Source of the DNA: Gammaproteobacteria bacterium
GTDB taxonomy: Bacteria > Pseudomonadota > Gammaproteobacteria > SZUA-21
Direction of reading: 5' to 3'
NCBI GenBank assembly: GCA_003233075.1
Contig: QIKQ01000008.1
Span: 1-15,756, forward strand
Length of the DNA stretch: 15,756 bases
The notes beneath the pieces are model-generated. The model was given only the letters and a program-made list of their open reading frames with translations. It had not been told where the DNA came from and made no database searches. Position numbers and translations under genes: made by a program. Of this stretch, positions 1 through 7,751 are shown piece by piece. Numbering within the stretch: the first letter of the stretch is position 1; each line of letters opens with the position of its first letter.

Positions 1-90
1 ACTATGTCGAGCGCTTGGACCGAGTGAAAACGAGTCATAGTATGCAATTGGGCCGTCGCAGTAGACGGGCTGTGAGAAATGCGGGCTAGA
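1..90. repeat. Right half of a dispersed palindromic repeat (contig-end copy)
   Basis: This 90-base stretch is the exact reverse complement of the last 90 bases of the window. It also matches the right arm of the internal full-length copy at 9222-9299, apart from an 11-base segment (about 42-52) missing internally and a single T/A difference near position 33. The outer boundary is the motif GCGGGCTAG ending at 89. Base 1 corresponds to the centre of symmetry of the internal copy, so the window starts at the loop of the hairpin. The repeat is visibly richer in G+C than the flanking genes. No reading frame inside it looks coding. Confidence 0.93.
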
Positions 91-100
91 CATTAAATTT

Positions 101-579
101 TTGTCGGCATCCTTTAATAATCCAGATGTGGCCAGAAGTTTAGTAAACTTTGTCGTACCTTACGACTGGTTTAAAGAAAAAAAACTCGCTTCTCTTCGAG
201 CCTCTCAAATACAAAGAGACTCTAAAATATCCGGCTGGCTACTTCGCGCCTTAGTTCGAAGCTCAGACAATACTATGATTGGCCACTTAAATGGTCACGG
301 ATACCCTGGAATGGAACACCTCCCTTTTGTGAAAATGGAATAGAAATTGGATACACCATTTATGAACCTAACCGACTAAATGGATACGCGAGTGAAGCCA
401 TAAATGGGTTTTCTGAAGCACTCAAGCTAATAAATCCTCCAGTCTCCCTTGTCCTGTCTATCGAAGTAAATAACATTCCTTCACTAAATCTTGCTGCAAA
501 ACTTGGATATCAGGAGGTTGGGAGAGTAGCGGAAAATGGAAAGGTAGAATTGGTATTTAAAAAAACTCTTGCAGAATAA
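101..579 (+). pseudogene. GNAT-family N-acetyltransferase remnant (5'-truncated, frameshifted)
   Basis: Two consecutive reading frames together give a RimJ/RimL-like GNAT acetyltransferase, a family that moves an acetyl group from acetyl-CoA to an amine. The first part (to about 310) contains the strand ending in MIGHLNGHG. The second part, in the frame one base back (about 311-579), carries EIGYTIYEPNRLNGYASEA, which resembles the acetyl-CoA-binding beta4/alpha3 region. It continues through EVNNIPSLNLAAKLGY, the usual GNAT C-terminal helix and strand. The switch fits a one-base deletion near 300-325. The N-terminal strand and helix are missing: the frame runs back without an ATG into the repeat at 1-90, and only TTG at 101 could start it. 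It is probably a dead gene cut by the repeat. An assembly indel could mimic the frameshift but not the missing 5' end. Confidence 0.75.
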
Positions 580-985
580 GGTCAAGTGTTTTTTTAGATG
601 GCCGTGTGATCATTCTATCACGCTATTTTAAACTTTGCGGATGAGTGCATACGGAAAAAGATTGCAAAGTGCTGTTAGCAAACATTTGGATTAAAAAATG
701 ATGCTGGACCATATAAATTGGATTTTTATAATGCTTGTTAATGGATAAATAGTGAGTTTAGTCTTTTAGCTGTTCGTATAATAAATCGCCAACATTTCTA
801 CAATTCAATATCAAATTAGCAGTTAGATCTAAAATGTAACAACAAAGTATCAGTAAGGATGGATGCCCCAGATAAGGATTATATAATTTATTCTAATATT
901 CGTGATAAACTTTTACATATTGTTTATTTGGACACTCCACGTTAATCCTATGGTTATCCCAACATAGTGCTAAAGAGAGAAACAT
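580..985. other. Intergenic region upstream of the formaldehyde operon
   Basis: No gene is supported here. A short inverted repeat (GTGAT, six-base loop, ATCAC) lies at about 605-622, just after the GNAT remnant. It has no clear T run, so it is a weak terminator candidate at best. A small frame open from 820 to 945 (ATG at 859, 28 codons) ends 40 bases before the dehydrogenase gene and has no convincing ribosome binding site. The promoter of the downstream operon must lie here, but no good -35/-10 pair was found: the best, TTGGAC at 928 with TATGGT at 949, has a spacer of only 15 bases. Confidence 0.5.
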
Positions 986-2095
986 ATGAAAGCCAAGGCT
1001 GCTGTTGCTTGGGAGGCGAATAAACCTCTTGAGATTGAAGAAGTCGAAGTCATGGGCCCTAAGGAAGGCGAGGTCTTACTCAACGTAATTGCATCCGGTG
1101 TGTGTCATACCGATGCATTTACGCTTTCGGGTGATGATCCAGAAGCGGCCTTTCCGTGTATTCTTGGTCATGAAGGTGGTTGCGAGGTAGTTGAACTCGG
1201 ATTGGGCGTGAAAGATTTAGCGGTCGGTGATCATGTTATTCCTTTGTATATTCCCGAGTGCGGCGAATGTGAGTATTGTCAGTCAACTAAAACTAATTTA
1301 TGCCAATCTATCGCGTCCACTGTTTGGACAGGTTATATGCCTGATGGCACTCGACGGTTCACAAGTAAAGGTAAGGACATATTTCATTATATGGGTTGTT
1401 CTACATTTTCTGAATATACCGTCGTACCAGAAATAGCCCTAGCCAAAATTAACAAAGCTGCTCCACTCGAAAAAGTTTGCTTACTAGGCTGTGGGGTTAC
1501 GACAGGCATTGGCGCGGTCATAAATACGGCCAAGGTTGAAGCGGGTTCAACGGTTGCAGTCTTTGGTCTTGGCGGCATTGGTCTGTCCGTTGTGCAAGGT
1601 GCGGTTATGGCAGGTGCGCAACGTATAATCGGCATTGATGTTAACCCAAACAAGTTTGAATTTGCGAAGCAATTAGGTGCTACAGATTTTGTTAATCCTA
1701 ACGAGGTACGTGGCTCGCTGGTTGAATTCATGCAAGATACCTATCAGGGTGGACCAGATTATTCATTCGAATGCATTGGTAATACCGAAGTCATGCGAGA
1801 TGCACTTGAGTGCACTCACATGGGTTGGGGCGTATCCACCGTGATTGGTGTTGCTGGTGCAGGACAAACTATTCAAACACGACCGTTTAATTTAGTGGTG
1901 GGCCGAACTTGGCAGGGCACCGCATTTGGCGGGGTCAAAGGCAGAACCGAGTTACCAGGATACGTTGATCGTTATATGTCGGGCGAAATAGAGTTAGATC
2001 TTTTCGTAACGCATACAATGCCCTTAGAAGACATTAACAAAGCGTTTGATCTAATGCATAATGGTGAAAGTATTCGTTCTGTTATTCAATTTTAA
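986..2095 (+). CDS. frmA: S-(hydroxymethyl)glutathione dehydrogenase (class III alcohol dehydrogenase)
   Basis: Cytosolic zinc enzyme that oxidises S-hydroxymethylglutathione, the spontaneous adduct of formaldehyde and glutathione, to S-formylglutathione with NAD+. Its 369 residues match family length and align closely with human ADH5 as remembered. Catalytic zinc ligands are C40, H62 and C169. The structural zinc lobe has C92, C95, C98 and C106. The Rossmann motif GLGGIG is at 194-199, with D218 as the likely NAD ribose contact. Substrate-site residues D51 and E53 are kept. The glutathione-binding Arg of class III enzymes is replaced by A110 in a divergent loop (SIASTVWTGY). The ATG is preceded by AGAGAG six bases upstream. 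The S-formylglutathione hydrolase gene follows after 28 bases, which supports the assignment. No frmR-like regulator is nearby. Confidence 0.93.
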   Translation: MKAKAAVAWEANKPLEIEEVEVMGPKEGEVLLNVIASGVCHTDAFTLSGDDPEAAFPCILGHEGGCEVVELGLGVKDLAVGDHVIPLYIPECGECEYCQSTKTNLCQSIASTVWTGYMPDGTRRFTSKGKDIFHYMGCSTFSEYTVVPEIALAKINKAAPLEKVCLLGCGVTTGIGAVINTAKVEAGSTVAVFGLGGIGLSVVQGAVMAGAQRIIGIDVNPNKFEFAKQLGATDFVNPNEVRGSLVEFMQDTYQGGPDYSFECIGNTEVMRDALECTHMGWGVSTVIGVAGAGQTIQTRPFNLVVGRTWQGTAFGGVKGRTELPGYVDRYMSGEIELDLFVTHTMPLEDINKAFDLMHNGESIRSVIQF

Positions 2096-2123
2096 TAAAG
2101 GGCAGCTCTAAAAAGAAAATTTA

Positions 2124-2999
2124 ATGAAATGTATTGAGTCCATTAAAGAATTTGACGGTTACCTTAGTCGGTATACGCATGATTCTATTGTTTGTGATTG
2201 TGAAATGACATTTTCTGTGTTTATGCCTATGCAGGCTAAGTCACACAAAGTTCCTAGCTTATACTGGTTGTCAGGTCTTACATGCAATGATGACAATGCG
2301 CGTGTTAAAGCAGGAGCACAGCGATATGCCGCCGAGCAAGGTATTGCCTTAATATTTCCTGATACTAGCCCGCGCGGGGAACTTGTAGAAGATAGAGACG
2401 ACAGATACGATTTGGGCCAAGGTGCAGGTTTTTATGTTAACGCCACTCAAGAGCCCTGGAAAATTAATTATCAAATGTTTGATTATATTAGCTACGAACT
2501 GCCCGCCTTAGTCGAAAATATACTTGCATTGATACCTGATGCAAAATCAATATCAGGTCATTCGATGGGAGGACATGGCGCTTTAATATGTGCTTTAAAA
2601 AATCCAACTAATTTTCGATCAGTATCGGCTTTCGCGCCAATTTGTAATCCGGTTAAAAGTGCTTGGGGAAAGTCTTGTTTTAGTGAATACTTAGGTGACG
2701 ATAGTCAAGTGTGGAGACAATATGATGCGACTTGTTTAGTTGAAGATGGCGCTAAGCTAACTAATATTTTAATTGATCAAGGCTTAGCGGATGAATTTTA
2801 TAATGATAAACAATTACTGCCAGAGAATTTTGAAACTGCTTGCGAGCAAGAAGGGCAAAAACTAAACCTACGGCTTCATGAAGGTTATGATCACAGCTAT
2901 CATTTCATATCAACATTTATCGGTGAACATATCACTTATCATGCAAATGCACTTAAAAATTCAATTAAGAATATGGATATTATGAAATTGGGGTTTTAA
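2124..2999 (+). CDS. fghA: S-formylglutathione hydrolase
   Basis: Serine hydrolase of the esterase D family. It hydrolyses S-formylglutathione to formate and glutathione, the second step of glutathione-dependent formaldehyde removal. The alpha/beta-hydrolase nucleophile elbow GHSMGG places the catalytic serine at S147. D223 (LADEF) and H257 (GYDHSYHF) complete the triad. The oxyanion and substrate region WLSGLTCNDDN (48-58) is also typical of the family. Its 291 residues are slightly longer than the usual 275-285 because of a short C-terminal tail (NSIKNMDIMKLGF). It lies 28 bases behind frmA on the same strand, almost certainly in the same transcript. The Shine-Dalgarno is weak (AAAAAGAAAA). 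The stop codon directly abuts that of the convergent rlmM gene. The gene is also called frmB or yeiG in other genomes. Confidence 0.93.
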   Translation: MKCIESIKEFDGYLSRYTHDSIVCDCEMTFSVFMPMQAKSHKVPSLYWLSGLTCNDDNARVKAGAQRYAAEQGIALIFPDTSPRGELVEDRDDRYDLGQGAGFYVNATQEPWKINYQMFDYISYELPALVENILALIPDAKSISGHSMGGHGALICALKNPTNFRSVSAFAPICNPVKSAWGKSCFSEYLGDDSQVWRQYDATCLVEDGAKLTNILIDQGLADEFYNDKQLLPENFETACEQEGQKLNLRLHEGYDHSYHFISTFIGEHITYHANALKNSIKNMDIMKLGF

Positions 3000-4082
3000 T
3001 TAAGTTTTTAATAAAGCGATTGTAATTTCATTACGGTCATGACTGAGCTGTTTCATACATAATCGTCGATTAGGTTCTTGCTGACTAATTTCTTTTAAGC
3101 GATTAATGATATGTTCATTTAAAAATTTAAATCTTTGTAACATCGGAAGTTTTAATATAAAAATTAAATTTCGTGCCCAGTTATTTTCTAGCCATAATTC
3201 GATAAGTTCAAATACTCTTGAAGGTTTATCAGCAATGTCTGCCACTAACCAGTCAACTGGAAATTCAGGAGAGTACTTGTAGGCGTCTGTCTTAATATGA
3301 GTAACTAATTTTGATTCGTTTAAAGTAGTTTCAAGTGCTCCATTGTCGATTGCTACCACTTGAACTCCATATTGAGTTAATAACCAAGTCCAGCCTCCTG
3401 GCGCCGCTCCTAGATCAACTGCACACATGCCTTTTTTTAATATTTGGTTTTGTTTCCTACGTGGATAGAAAGTTCGGAGGGCTTCATCCAATTTAAGCAT
3501 TGAGCGACTGGGTGCTTGATGGGGCAACTTTAAGTGCATTATTCCAGCAGAGTTCGGATGCGTACAATTACTTGGACTAAAACCAATAAGGCAATGCGTG
3601 CTGCCAATAAAACAAATATGCAAAACATTATTTGATTCATGCTTATCAGAAAAATTAAATGAATTAGATTTGGAACTAATTTGATTTAAACTTTTAGTTA
3701 ATCGATTAAGCGGTTTTAATTCATCTGTATCCGGAACTTCCCAAAGTACATCACTGTACTTTATGTTAAGACTGTGAACATTCGCTTCTATATCAAATAA
3801 TCTATTATTGTCTGATAATTCTGCTAGCTCAGAAGTGATAGCGAACCATTGCCGAGTAAAAATGAGTTGATCAAACTGAACTTGCTCAAATAACACGGCA
3901 GCATCGTAGTTAGGATCTGTGCAAATAAACTGCACGTAAGCTGAATTTTCGATCGTTTTGCAATAGGCTGGGATGCGTAAATTACGCGCAACTTGCTGAA
4001 TTTCAGCAGCACAATCTTTTTCATAACCTTGCCGACAAAATAAAAATAGACCAAGTGTTTTAATTTTTGATTTCCTATTCAA
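3000..4082 (-). CDS. rlmM: 23S rRNA (cytidine-2'-O)-methyltransferase RlmM
   Basis: Homologue of E. coli RlmM (YgdE), which uses S-adenosylmethionine to 2'-O-methylate C2498 of 23S rRNA before ribosome assembly is finished. Its 360 residues compare with about 366 in E. coli. The N-terminal THUMP-like part opens with CRQGYEKDCAAEI (about 16-28) and has FTRQWF (75-80), matching the family's FARQWF. The Rossmann-fold domain carries the SAM motif AVDLGAAPGGW (221-231), then AIDNG (244-248), DWLVADIADKP (277-287) and the conserved KLPM (311-314). The C-terminal LSHDRNE matches LYHDREE. The start is a TTG: the frame has no ATG before residue 182 and an upstream in-frame stop at 4116-4118. A weak start could mean low expression. 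Confidence 0.92.
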   Translation of the reverse strand: MNRKSKIKTLGLFLFCRQGYEKDCAAEIQQVARNLRIPAYCKTIENSAYVQFICTDPNYDAAVLFEQVQFDQLIFTRQWFAITSELAELSDNNRLFDIEANVHSLNIKYSDVLWEVPDTDELKPLNRLTKSLNQISSKSNSFNFSDKHESNNVLHICFIGSTHCLIGFSPSNCTHPNSAGIMHLKLPHQAPSRSMLKLDEALRTFYPRRKQNQILKKGMCAVDLGAAPGGWTWLLTQYGVQVVAIDNGALETTLNESKLVTHIKTDAYKYSPEFPVDWLVADIADKPSRVFELIELWLENNWARNLIFILKLPMLQRFKFLNEHIINRLKEISQQEPNRRLCMKQLSHDRNEITIALLKT

Positions 4083-4152
4083 GTTAAATCTAATATAATG
4101 CTGATACTGATTTCTTTAATTGCAAATTTTCGCTATTTTAGCAGTAAACACT
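4083..4152. promoter_or_regulatory. Divergent promoter region between rlmM and the MOSC gene
   Basis: This 70-base gap separates two divergent genes, so both promoters must lie in or near it. On the + strand there is a perfect -10 hexamer TATAAT at 4094-4099, placed well for the MOSC gene. No good -35 is seen at the expected distance. For rlmM the minus strand offers TTAAAG, a 16-base spacer and TATATT. These are assignments by eye from matches to sigma-70 consensus. Confidence 0.35.
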
Positions 4153-4971
4153 ATGAGTTCCTATTCGGTATCCAGTCTTACAATTTATCCCATTAAGTCT
4201 ATGCGCGGAATTTCACTTGATTCGGTAGAATTAGATAAATTTGGCTTTAAATTTGATCGTCGTTGGATGTTAATCGACGAAAACAATAAATTTGTTACTC
4301 AGCGCCAACAAACTAAGATGTGTCTTATAGATGTTAGCTTAACTGAGACTGGATTGTTAGTTTCAAGTAACAATTCCAGCGAGCTGTTCATAGACTTTAA
4401 AAACTTTTCTGAGACTAGTATAGATGTCAAAATCTGGACAGATTCCTGCCAAGCGAAAGTCGCCAGTGGTCACATTAACAAATGGTTCAGTGATTTTTTA
4501 CAAGCTAAGCTAAGATTAGTTTACATGGACGATTCCGAAGTTCGTCAAGTTGACCAATATTATGCAAAAGACCCTAATAAGCAAGTGAACTTTGCGGATG
4601 GCTTTCCTATTCTGCTCATCAGCCAGGGATCACTCAATGATTTAAATCAAAAACTACAAGCTAAGTCTGAGGCCGCAGTCCCTATGCAGCGTTTCCGACC
4701 AAATATAGTGATTAATAATCAAATTGCGTTTGAGGAAGATCAATGGCATAAAGTCACTATTGGCGATATTGAAATGGCCGTTGTTAAGCCTTGCTCTCGT
4801 TGTATTATTCCTACCATTGATATACAAACTGCATCTAAATCAAAACAACCATTGGCCACTCTTCGCGAATATCGACAGCGTGCAGACATGAAAATACTTT
4901 TTGGTCAAAATCTTATTCATCAACAACAGGGAAGTTTGTCGCTTGGTGATCTATTGAAAGTTGTCGAATAA
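4153..4971 (+). CDS. MOSC domain protein (YcbX-like, without ferredoxin domain)
   Basis: MOSC N-terminal beta-barrel followed by a MOSC domain. These proteins are molybdenum-cofactor sulfurase-related, and E. coli YcbX uses the cofactor to reduce N-hydroxylated bases. The start IYPIKSMRGI (11-20) matches the YcbX N-terminus, with FDRRWMLID (34-42) and FVTQRQ (47-52) behind it. The MOSC part has PMQRFRPNIV (177-186) and the family cysteine region KPCSRC (C214, C217). At 272 residues it stops where YcbX continues into a 2Fe-2S ferredoxin domain, so any electron donor would be a separate protein. ATG 4153 is preferred over an upstream TTG at 4120 because homologues begin near this point. The true substrate is unknown. 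The gene converges on the formyltransferase-like gene with an 11-base gap. Confidence 0.85.
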   Translation: MSSYSVSSLTIYPIKSMRGISLDSVELDKFGFKFDRRWMLIDENNKFVTQRQQTKMCLIDVSLTETGLLVSSNNSSELFIDFKNFSETSIDVKIWTDSCQAKVASGHINKWFSDFLQAKLRLVYMDDSEVRQVDQYYAKDPNKQVNFADGFPILLISQGSLNDLNQKLQAKSEAAVPMQRFRPNIVINNQIAFEEDQWHKVTIGDIEMAVVKPCSRCIIPTIDIQTASKSKQPLATLREYRQRADMKILFGQNLIHQQQGSLSLGDLLKVVE

Positions 4972-4982
4972 CGTTTATTAGC

Positions 4983-5873
4983 TTAAAGCATTGTAATATG
5001 GTCTCGCCTAAACCACAGTGATTGACCCTGCTTGCAGGGGCAGCGAAGATACTTATCGACATGGAGTGGTTCTTTTTCCATTATCGTATCGTTTTTGATA
5101 GTCTTTATTCTTAATTTATTGTTTCGGTTCTTAATTGTAATGCCAGGATATTTTGAAACCATCAAATTGAGAAAATAGAATGCAGTATTTTTTTGCCAAG
5201 AAAATAAGTCTATCTCTAAGTCAGCCTGACTAGGCCATGAATAATAGCTCGATTTAATTTTGTTCGTTTTGCTCTTTTTAGCATACGCAGTGAAATCGTT
5301 ATTTATATTTTTAACTATTAATTCGCATGCACGGCTAGCCATTAGTATTTCTAAAGATTCTAAATTAGAGTGCTCGCGTAAGCTAAATTGACAGCGAGCA
5401 ACAACATTTCCATCATCAAATGAATTATTCATTTGATGCAAGCTTAAACTAATTTCATCTAGTCCATGCTTAAGCTGCCAAAATAAGGGGTCAGGTCCTT
5501 TAAACAGCGGTAATTGAGAAGGGTGAAAATTTAAATATTTTTTGTTTTCACTATTTATGACATAGTCAGGTATCTTTTTTTCAAAACAAATAGATAATCC
5601 AATATCGTATTCGCAGCTCTTTAATAAGTCACTCCAATGACTTTCTTTATTTGCATTTATAGTTTGAAATGGAATATTATTTTCAAATGCAATTGCTTTG
5701 AGCCCTTTATTTGATGCTGTAACAGTAGGAATTAAATTTACCGGCTCTGTTACACTATTTTCTACAACTATTTTGCTGATTGAAATTGACTTATTGATTA
5801 ACTCGATTAGTACCGCATTCGATAAACGACAATCAGACCCTAGATAAAGCAGTTTAGACTTCAGATCTGTCAT
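4983..5873 (-). CDS. Formyltransferase-family protein related to Fmt, downstream of def
   Basis: The N-terminal half is a formyl-transferase domain, the 10-formyl-tetrahydrofolate-dependent fold of Fmt, PurN and the ArnA N-terminus. Predicted catalytic residues are N115 and H117 (LNFHPSQLP) and D153 (FDDG). The C-terminal part (about 210-258) resembles the small OB-like domain of such enzymes, with YPGITI at 242-247. It differs from true methionyl-tRNA formyltransferase: the usual SLLP..RGAAPI segment reads SQLPLFKGPDPL, and overall similarity looks low. The start chosen is the ATG at 5873, giving 296 residues and a 20-base overlap with def. An ATG at 5915 is possible but overlaps more. Position right after def is the classic place for fmt, so this could be a fast-evolving Fmt or a paralogue with another substrate. 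Confidence 0.75.
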   Translation of the reverse strand: MTDLKSKLLYLGSDCRLSNAVLIELINKSISISKIVVENSVTEPVNLIPTVTASNKGLKAIAFENNIPFQTINANKESHWSDLLKSCEYDIGLSICFEKKIPDYVINSENKKYLNFHPSQLPLFKGPDPLFWQLKHGLDEISLSLHQMNNSFDDGNVVARCQFSLREHSNLESLEILMASRACELIVKNINNDFTAYAKKSKTNKIKSSYYSWPSQADLEIDLFSWQKNTAFYFLNLMVSKYPGITIKNRNNKLRIKTIKNDTIMEKEPLHVDKYLRCPCKQGQSLWFRRDHITML

Positions 5874-6420
5874 CTTCACAGGGTAGGCTTTTCTCATCCA
5901 AGGCACACGCAGCATCTAATTCATCAATATAACCAAAAGAGTCCATTGATGTCATACGCTGCGGATATAATAAGCCATCTAAGTGATCGTTTTCATGTTG
6001 CACAACGCGTGCATGAAAATCACTAACGTCTTGACTTACTGGATTGCCAAACTCATCTTTGCCGGAGTAACGAATGGACAGGTAACGTGGTACTAAACCA
6101 CGCATACCGGGAATGCTTAAACAACCTTCCCAGGCGATTTCCTTTGATCGATCTAACACTTCGATTATTGGGTTTATTAAAACTGTTTCAGGAATTTCAG
6201 GCGCTTCAGGATAGCGTTCATTTTGCTCAAATCCAAACAGGATGACTCTTAGGTTTACGCCAATTTGATTCGCAGCAAGTCCAGCACCATTTTCTGCGTG
6301 CATAGTGTCTTTCATGTCCACTACGAGCGCATGAAGTTCGGGCGTATCGAATTCGCTTACTTCAAGGCAAGGTGCTTTTAGTACTGGATCGCCCATACGC
6401 ACAACTTTTTTAATTGCCAT
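5854..6420 (-). CDS. def: Peptide deformylase
   Basis: Cytosolic metalloprotease that removes the N-formyl group from new proteins. All three family motifs are intact: GAGLAANQIG (45-54), EGCLSIPG (98-105) with metal ligand C100, and QHENDHLDG (141-149) with ligands H142 and H146 and catalytic E143. Its 188 residues are a little longer than the 168-170 of E. coli, with extra length in the segment NERYPEAPEIPE (67-78) and an acidic C-terminal tail that overlaps the next gene. The ATG is preceded by AAGG about 9 bases upstream, which sits over the end of the DUF445 gene only 10 bases away. It is therefore the middle gene of a likely three-gene operon, and its stop lies inside the formyltransferase-like gene. 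Confidence 0.95.
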   Translation of the reverse strand: MAIKKVVRMGDPVLKAPCLEVSEFDTPELHALVVDMKDTMHAENGAGLAANQIGVNLRVILFGFEQNERYPEAPEIPETVLINPIIEVLDRSKEIAWEGCLSIPGMRGLVPRYLSIRYSGKDEFGNPVSQDVSDFHARVVQHENDHLDGLLYPQRMTSMDSFGYIDELDAACALDEKSLPCEDDRSEV

Positions 6421-6430
6421 TTTTACGACC

Positions 6431-7138
6431 TTAAATAATAATAGTATAAACTAAACCAATTAAACCACCGAACATACCACCCCAAACAACGAGCCAACCA
6501 AGATGATGGCGAATCATCTTTTGTATAATGTCTTTTACTAATTGAGGCGTTAATTGCTGCAAACGCGAAGCAACTATTTGTTCGATATTTTTGTACAAGG
6601 TATCGGAGAAATGTTCGTCTTTTAGCGCAGCAGTCACTTTATTGTGAAAGCTATCTGACTTGAGGAATTCAGCCAGAAAATTTTTCATTTTCTCTTTAAC
6701 AGGTTCTCGTAACGGTTCTAAGGCAGATATTCCTCCTACCATTGATAGCATCGCGCCTAAACTCGATTCAGAAATGGCTTCGACTAACTTATCAAATAAC
6801 TTATCGTAATCGATTTCGCCAACTGCGGAATCAAAATCAGGCATCCAGTCCATCGCATTGCTGGATAAAAACTCACGTAAATATTCTGCTGTGAAAAACT
6901 CCTGCATGATTAAATCGCGTAAACTATCACGAAATTTTTCGAATTGATTAGGGATGACACCTGAGCCATACAGTAGGGGTACTTTTTCGAACAACATATG
7001 TATTGCCAACCAATTTGTGATTGCCCCGGAAAAAGCAAAGACACCTGTATTGATTACCGCTGGCAGTTCTGGGAAAACAAAATACCCAATAATAATCAAT
7101 AAGATAGCGAGTAAATTGGTGGTAATGCTTTTATTCAC
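6431..7138 (-). CDS. DUF445 family inner-membrane protein
   Basis: The 235-residue protein has an N-terminal hydrophobic hairpin (about 8-50), a soluble helical middle (about 65-205) and a C-terminal membrane segment (about 212-235). GAITNWLAIHMLFEKVP (38-54) followed by GSGVIPNQFEKFRDSL (58-73) is the characteristic start of DUF445 proteins such as YheB. Their function is not established. The middle domain is rich in charged amphipathic helices. The start is a GTG backed by a strong Shine-Dalgarno. The gene leads the operon with def and the formyltransferase-like gene, 10 bases from def. No membrane partner or enzymatic motif is visible, so no role is proposed. Confidence 0.85.
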   Translation of the reverse strand: MNKSITTNLLAILLIIIGYFVFPELPAVINTGVFAFSGAITNWLAIHMLFEKVPLLYGSGVIPNQFEKFRDSLRDLIMQEFFTAEYLREFLSSNAMDWMPDFDSAVGEIDYDKLFDKLVEAISESSLGAMLSMVGGISALEPLREPVKEKMKNFLAEFLKSDSFHNKVTAALKDEHFSDTLYKNIEQIVASRLQQLTPQLVKDIIQKMIRHHLGWLVVWGGMFGGLIGLVYTIII

Positions 7139-7144
7139 AAGACA

Positions 7145-7150
7145 TCCTTT
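7145..7150 (-). promoter_or_regulatory. Shine-Dalgarno AAAGGA fixing the GTG start of the DUF445 gene
   Basis: On the minus strand AAAGGA lies six bases before the GTG at 7138-7136. There is no ATG near the expected N-terminus, so this site decides the start. Confidence 0.7.
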
Positions 7151-7328
7151 TATAATAATCTATTTAGTTAAGCATCTATTTTGGCACAGAGTACTTATTC
7201 ACGCTAATGACTTTGAATATCAATTAGTTTCTAGTTTCGACTTTGAACTAAGCAAGGAATGACCATACTAATATTGTAAATAACACGTATGTGTATGCAA
7301 TAAGTGAGTCAATGGCTTAATAAATATT

Positions 7329-7701
7329 ATGAATGAACAACTTGATAGTGGAGATAGTGCTCATCACGAGCCAGTAACAATTAACAGCGATAGTTCAGCT
7401 GAGCTGGTATTACCTAGCCAAGTTGCACCAACGACACTACATCATTACCCGTAAGTGGTCGCCCCTATTTTCCGGCTCAAGTCTGCCAATAGTAGTCAAT
7501 AAGACTCCCTGGTTAAAAACCCATAGATGAGGTTACCGCGAGTGCTCATAAAAAATTGGTTTGAGTCTTGCCAGGATTGATTATCCTGAAGATGCACAGG
7601 TTGCTCAAAGAATTGCAAAAAACCATTGTATTAAAACAAGCATAACATTATACGAACGCCAACAGGAATTGTCCGCAATGCCATCAAAAACGTCGCGCTA
7701 A
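7329..7701 (+). pseudogene. Decayed N-terminal fragment of a Lon-type ATP-dependent protease gene
   Basis: A 54-codon frame (7329-7493) ends in LPVSGRPYFPAQV, which closely resembles the opening of the Lon substrate-binding domain (consensus like LPLxxRPxFPxQVxPI). Moving one base back at about 7487 continues the match with PIVVNKTPWLKT (to about 7523). Another shift restores IDEVTASAHKK (about 7523-7555). A further frame is open to the stop at 7699-7701, beginning KIGLSLARIDYPEDAQVAQR. Whether this last stretch is Lon is less sure. At least two indels, and no AAA+ or Ser-Lys protease domain before the next gene, mark it as a remnant. A functional lon would have to be elsewhere in the genome. 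The nearest alternative is a short, independent LON-domain gene broken by sequencing errors. Confidence 0.6.
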
Positions 7702-7751
7702 AACGGCATAATATTTTTGAAAACGCCCCCCGCTTTTTTATTCTCTCCTGG

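Noticed and set aside
1387..1731. Minus-strand open frame of 114 codons inside the dehydrogenase gene
   Set aside because: It lies wholly opposite a strongly conserved zinc dehydrogenase and its translation resembles no family.
4120..4152. TTG start extending the MOSC protein by 11 residues
   Set aside because: Homologues begin near the IYPIKSM block and ATG 4153 suits that; no ribosome site favours the TTG.
6954..7262. Plus-strand open frame of 102 codons over the start of the DUF445 gene
   Set aside because: Most of it is antisense to the conserved DUF445 N-terminus, and the remainder has no recognisable protein features.
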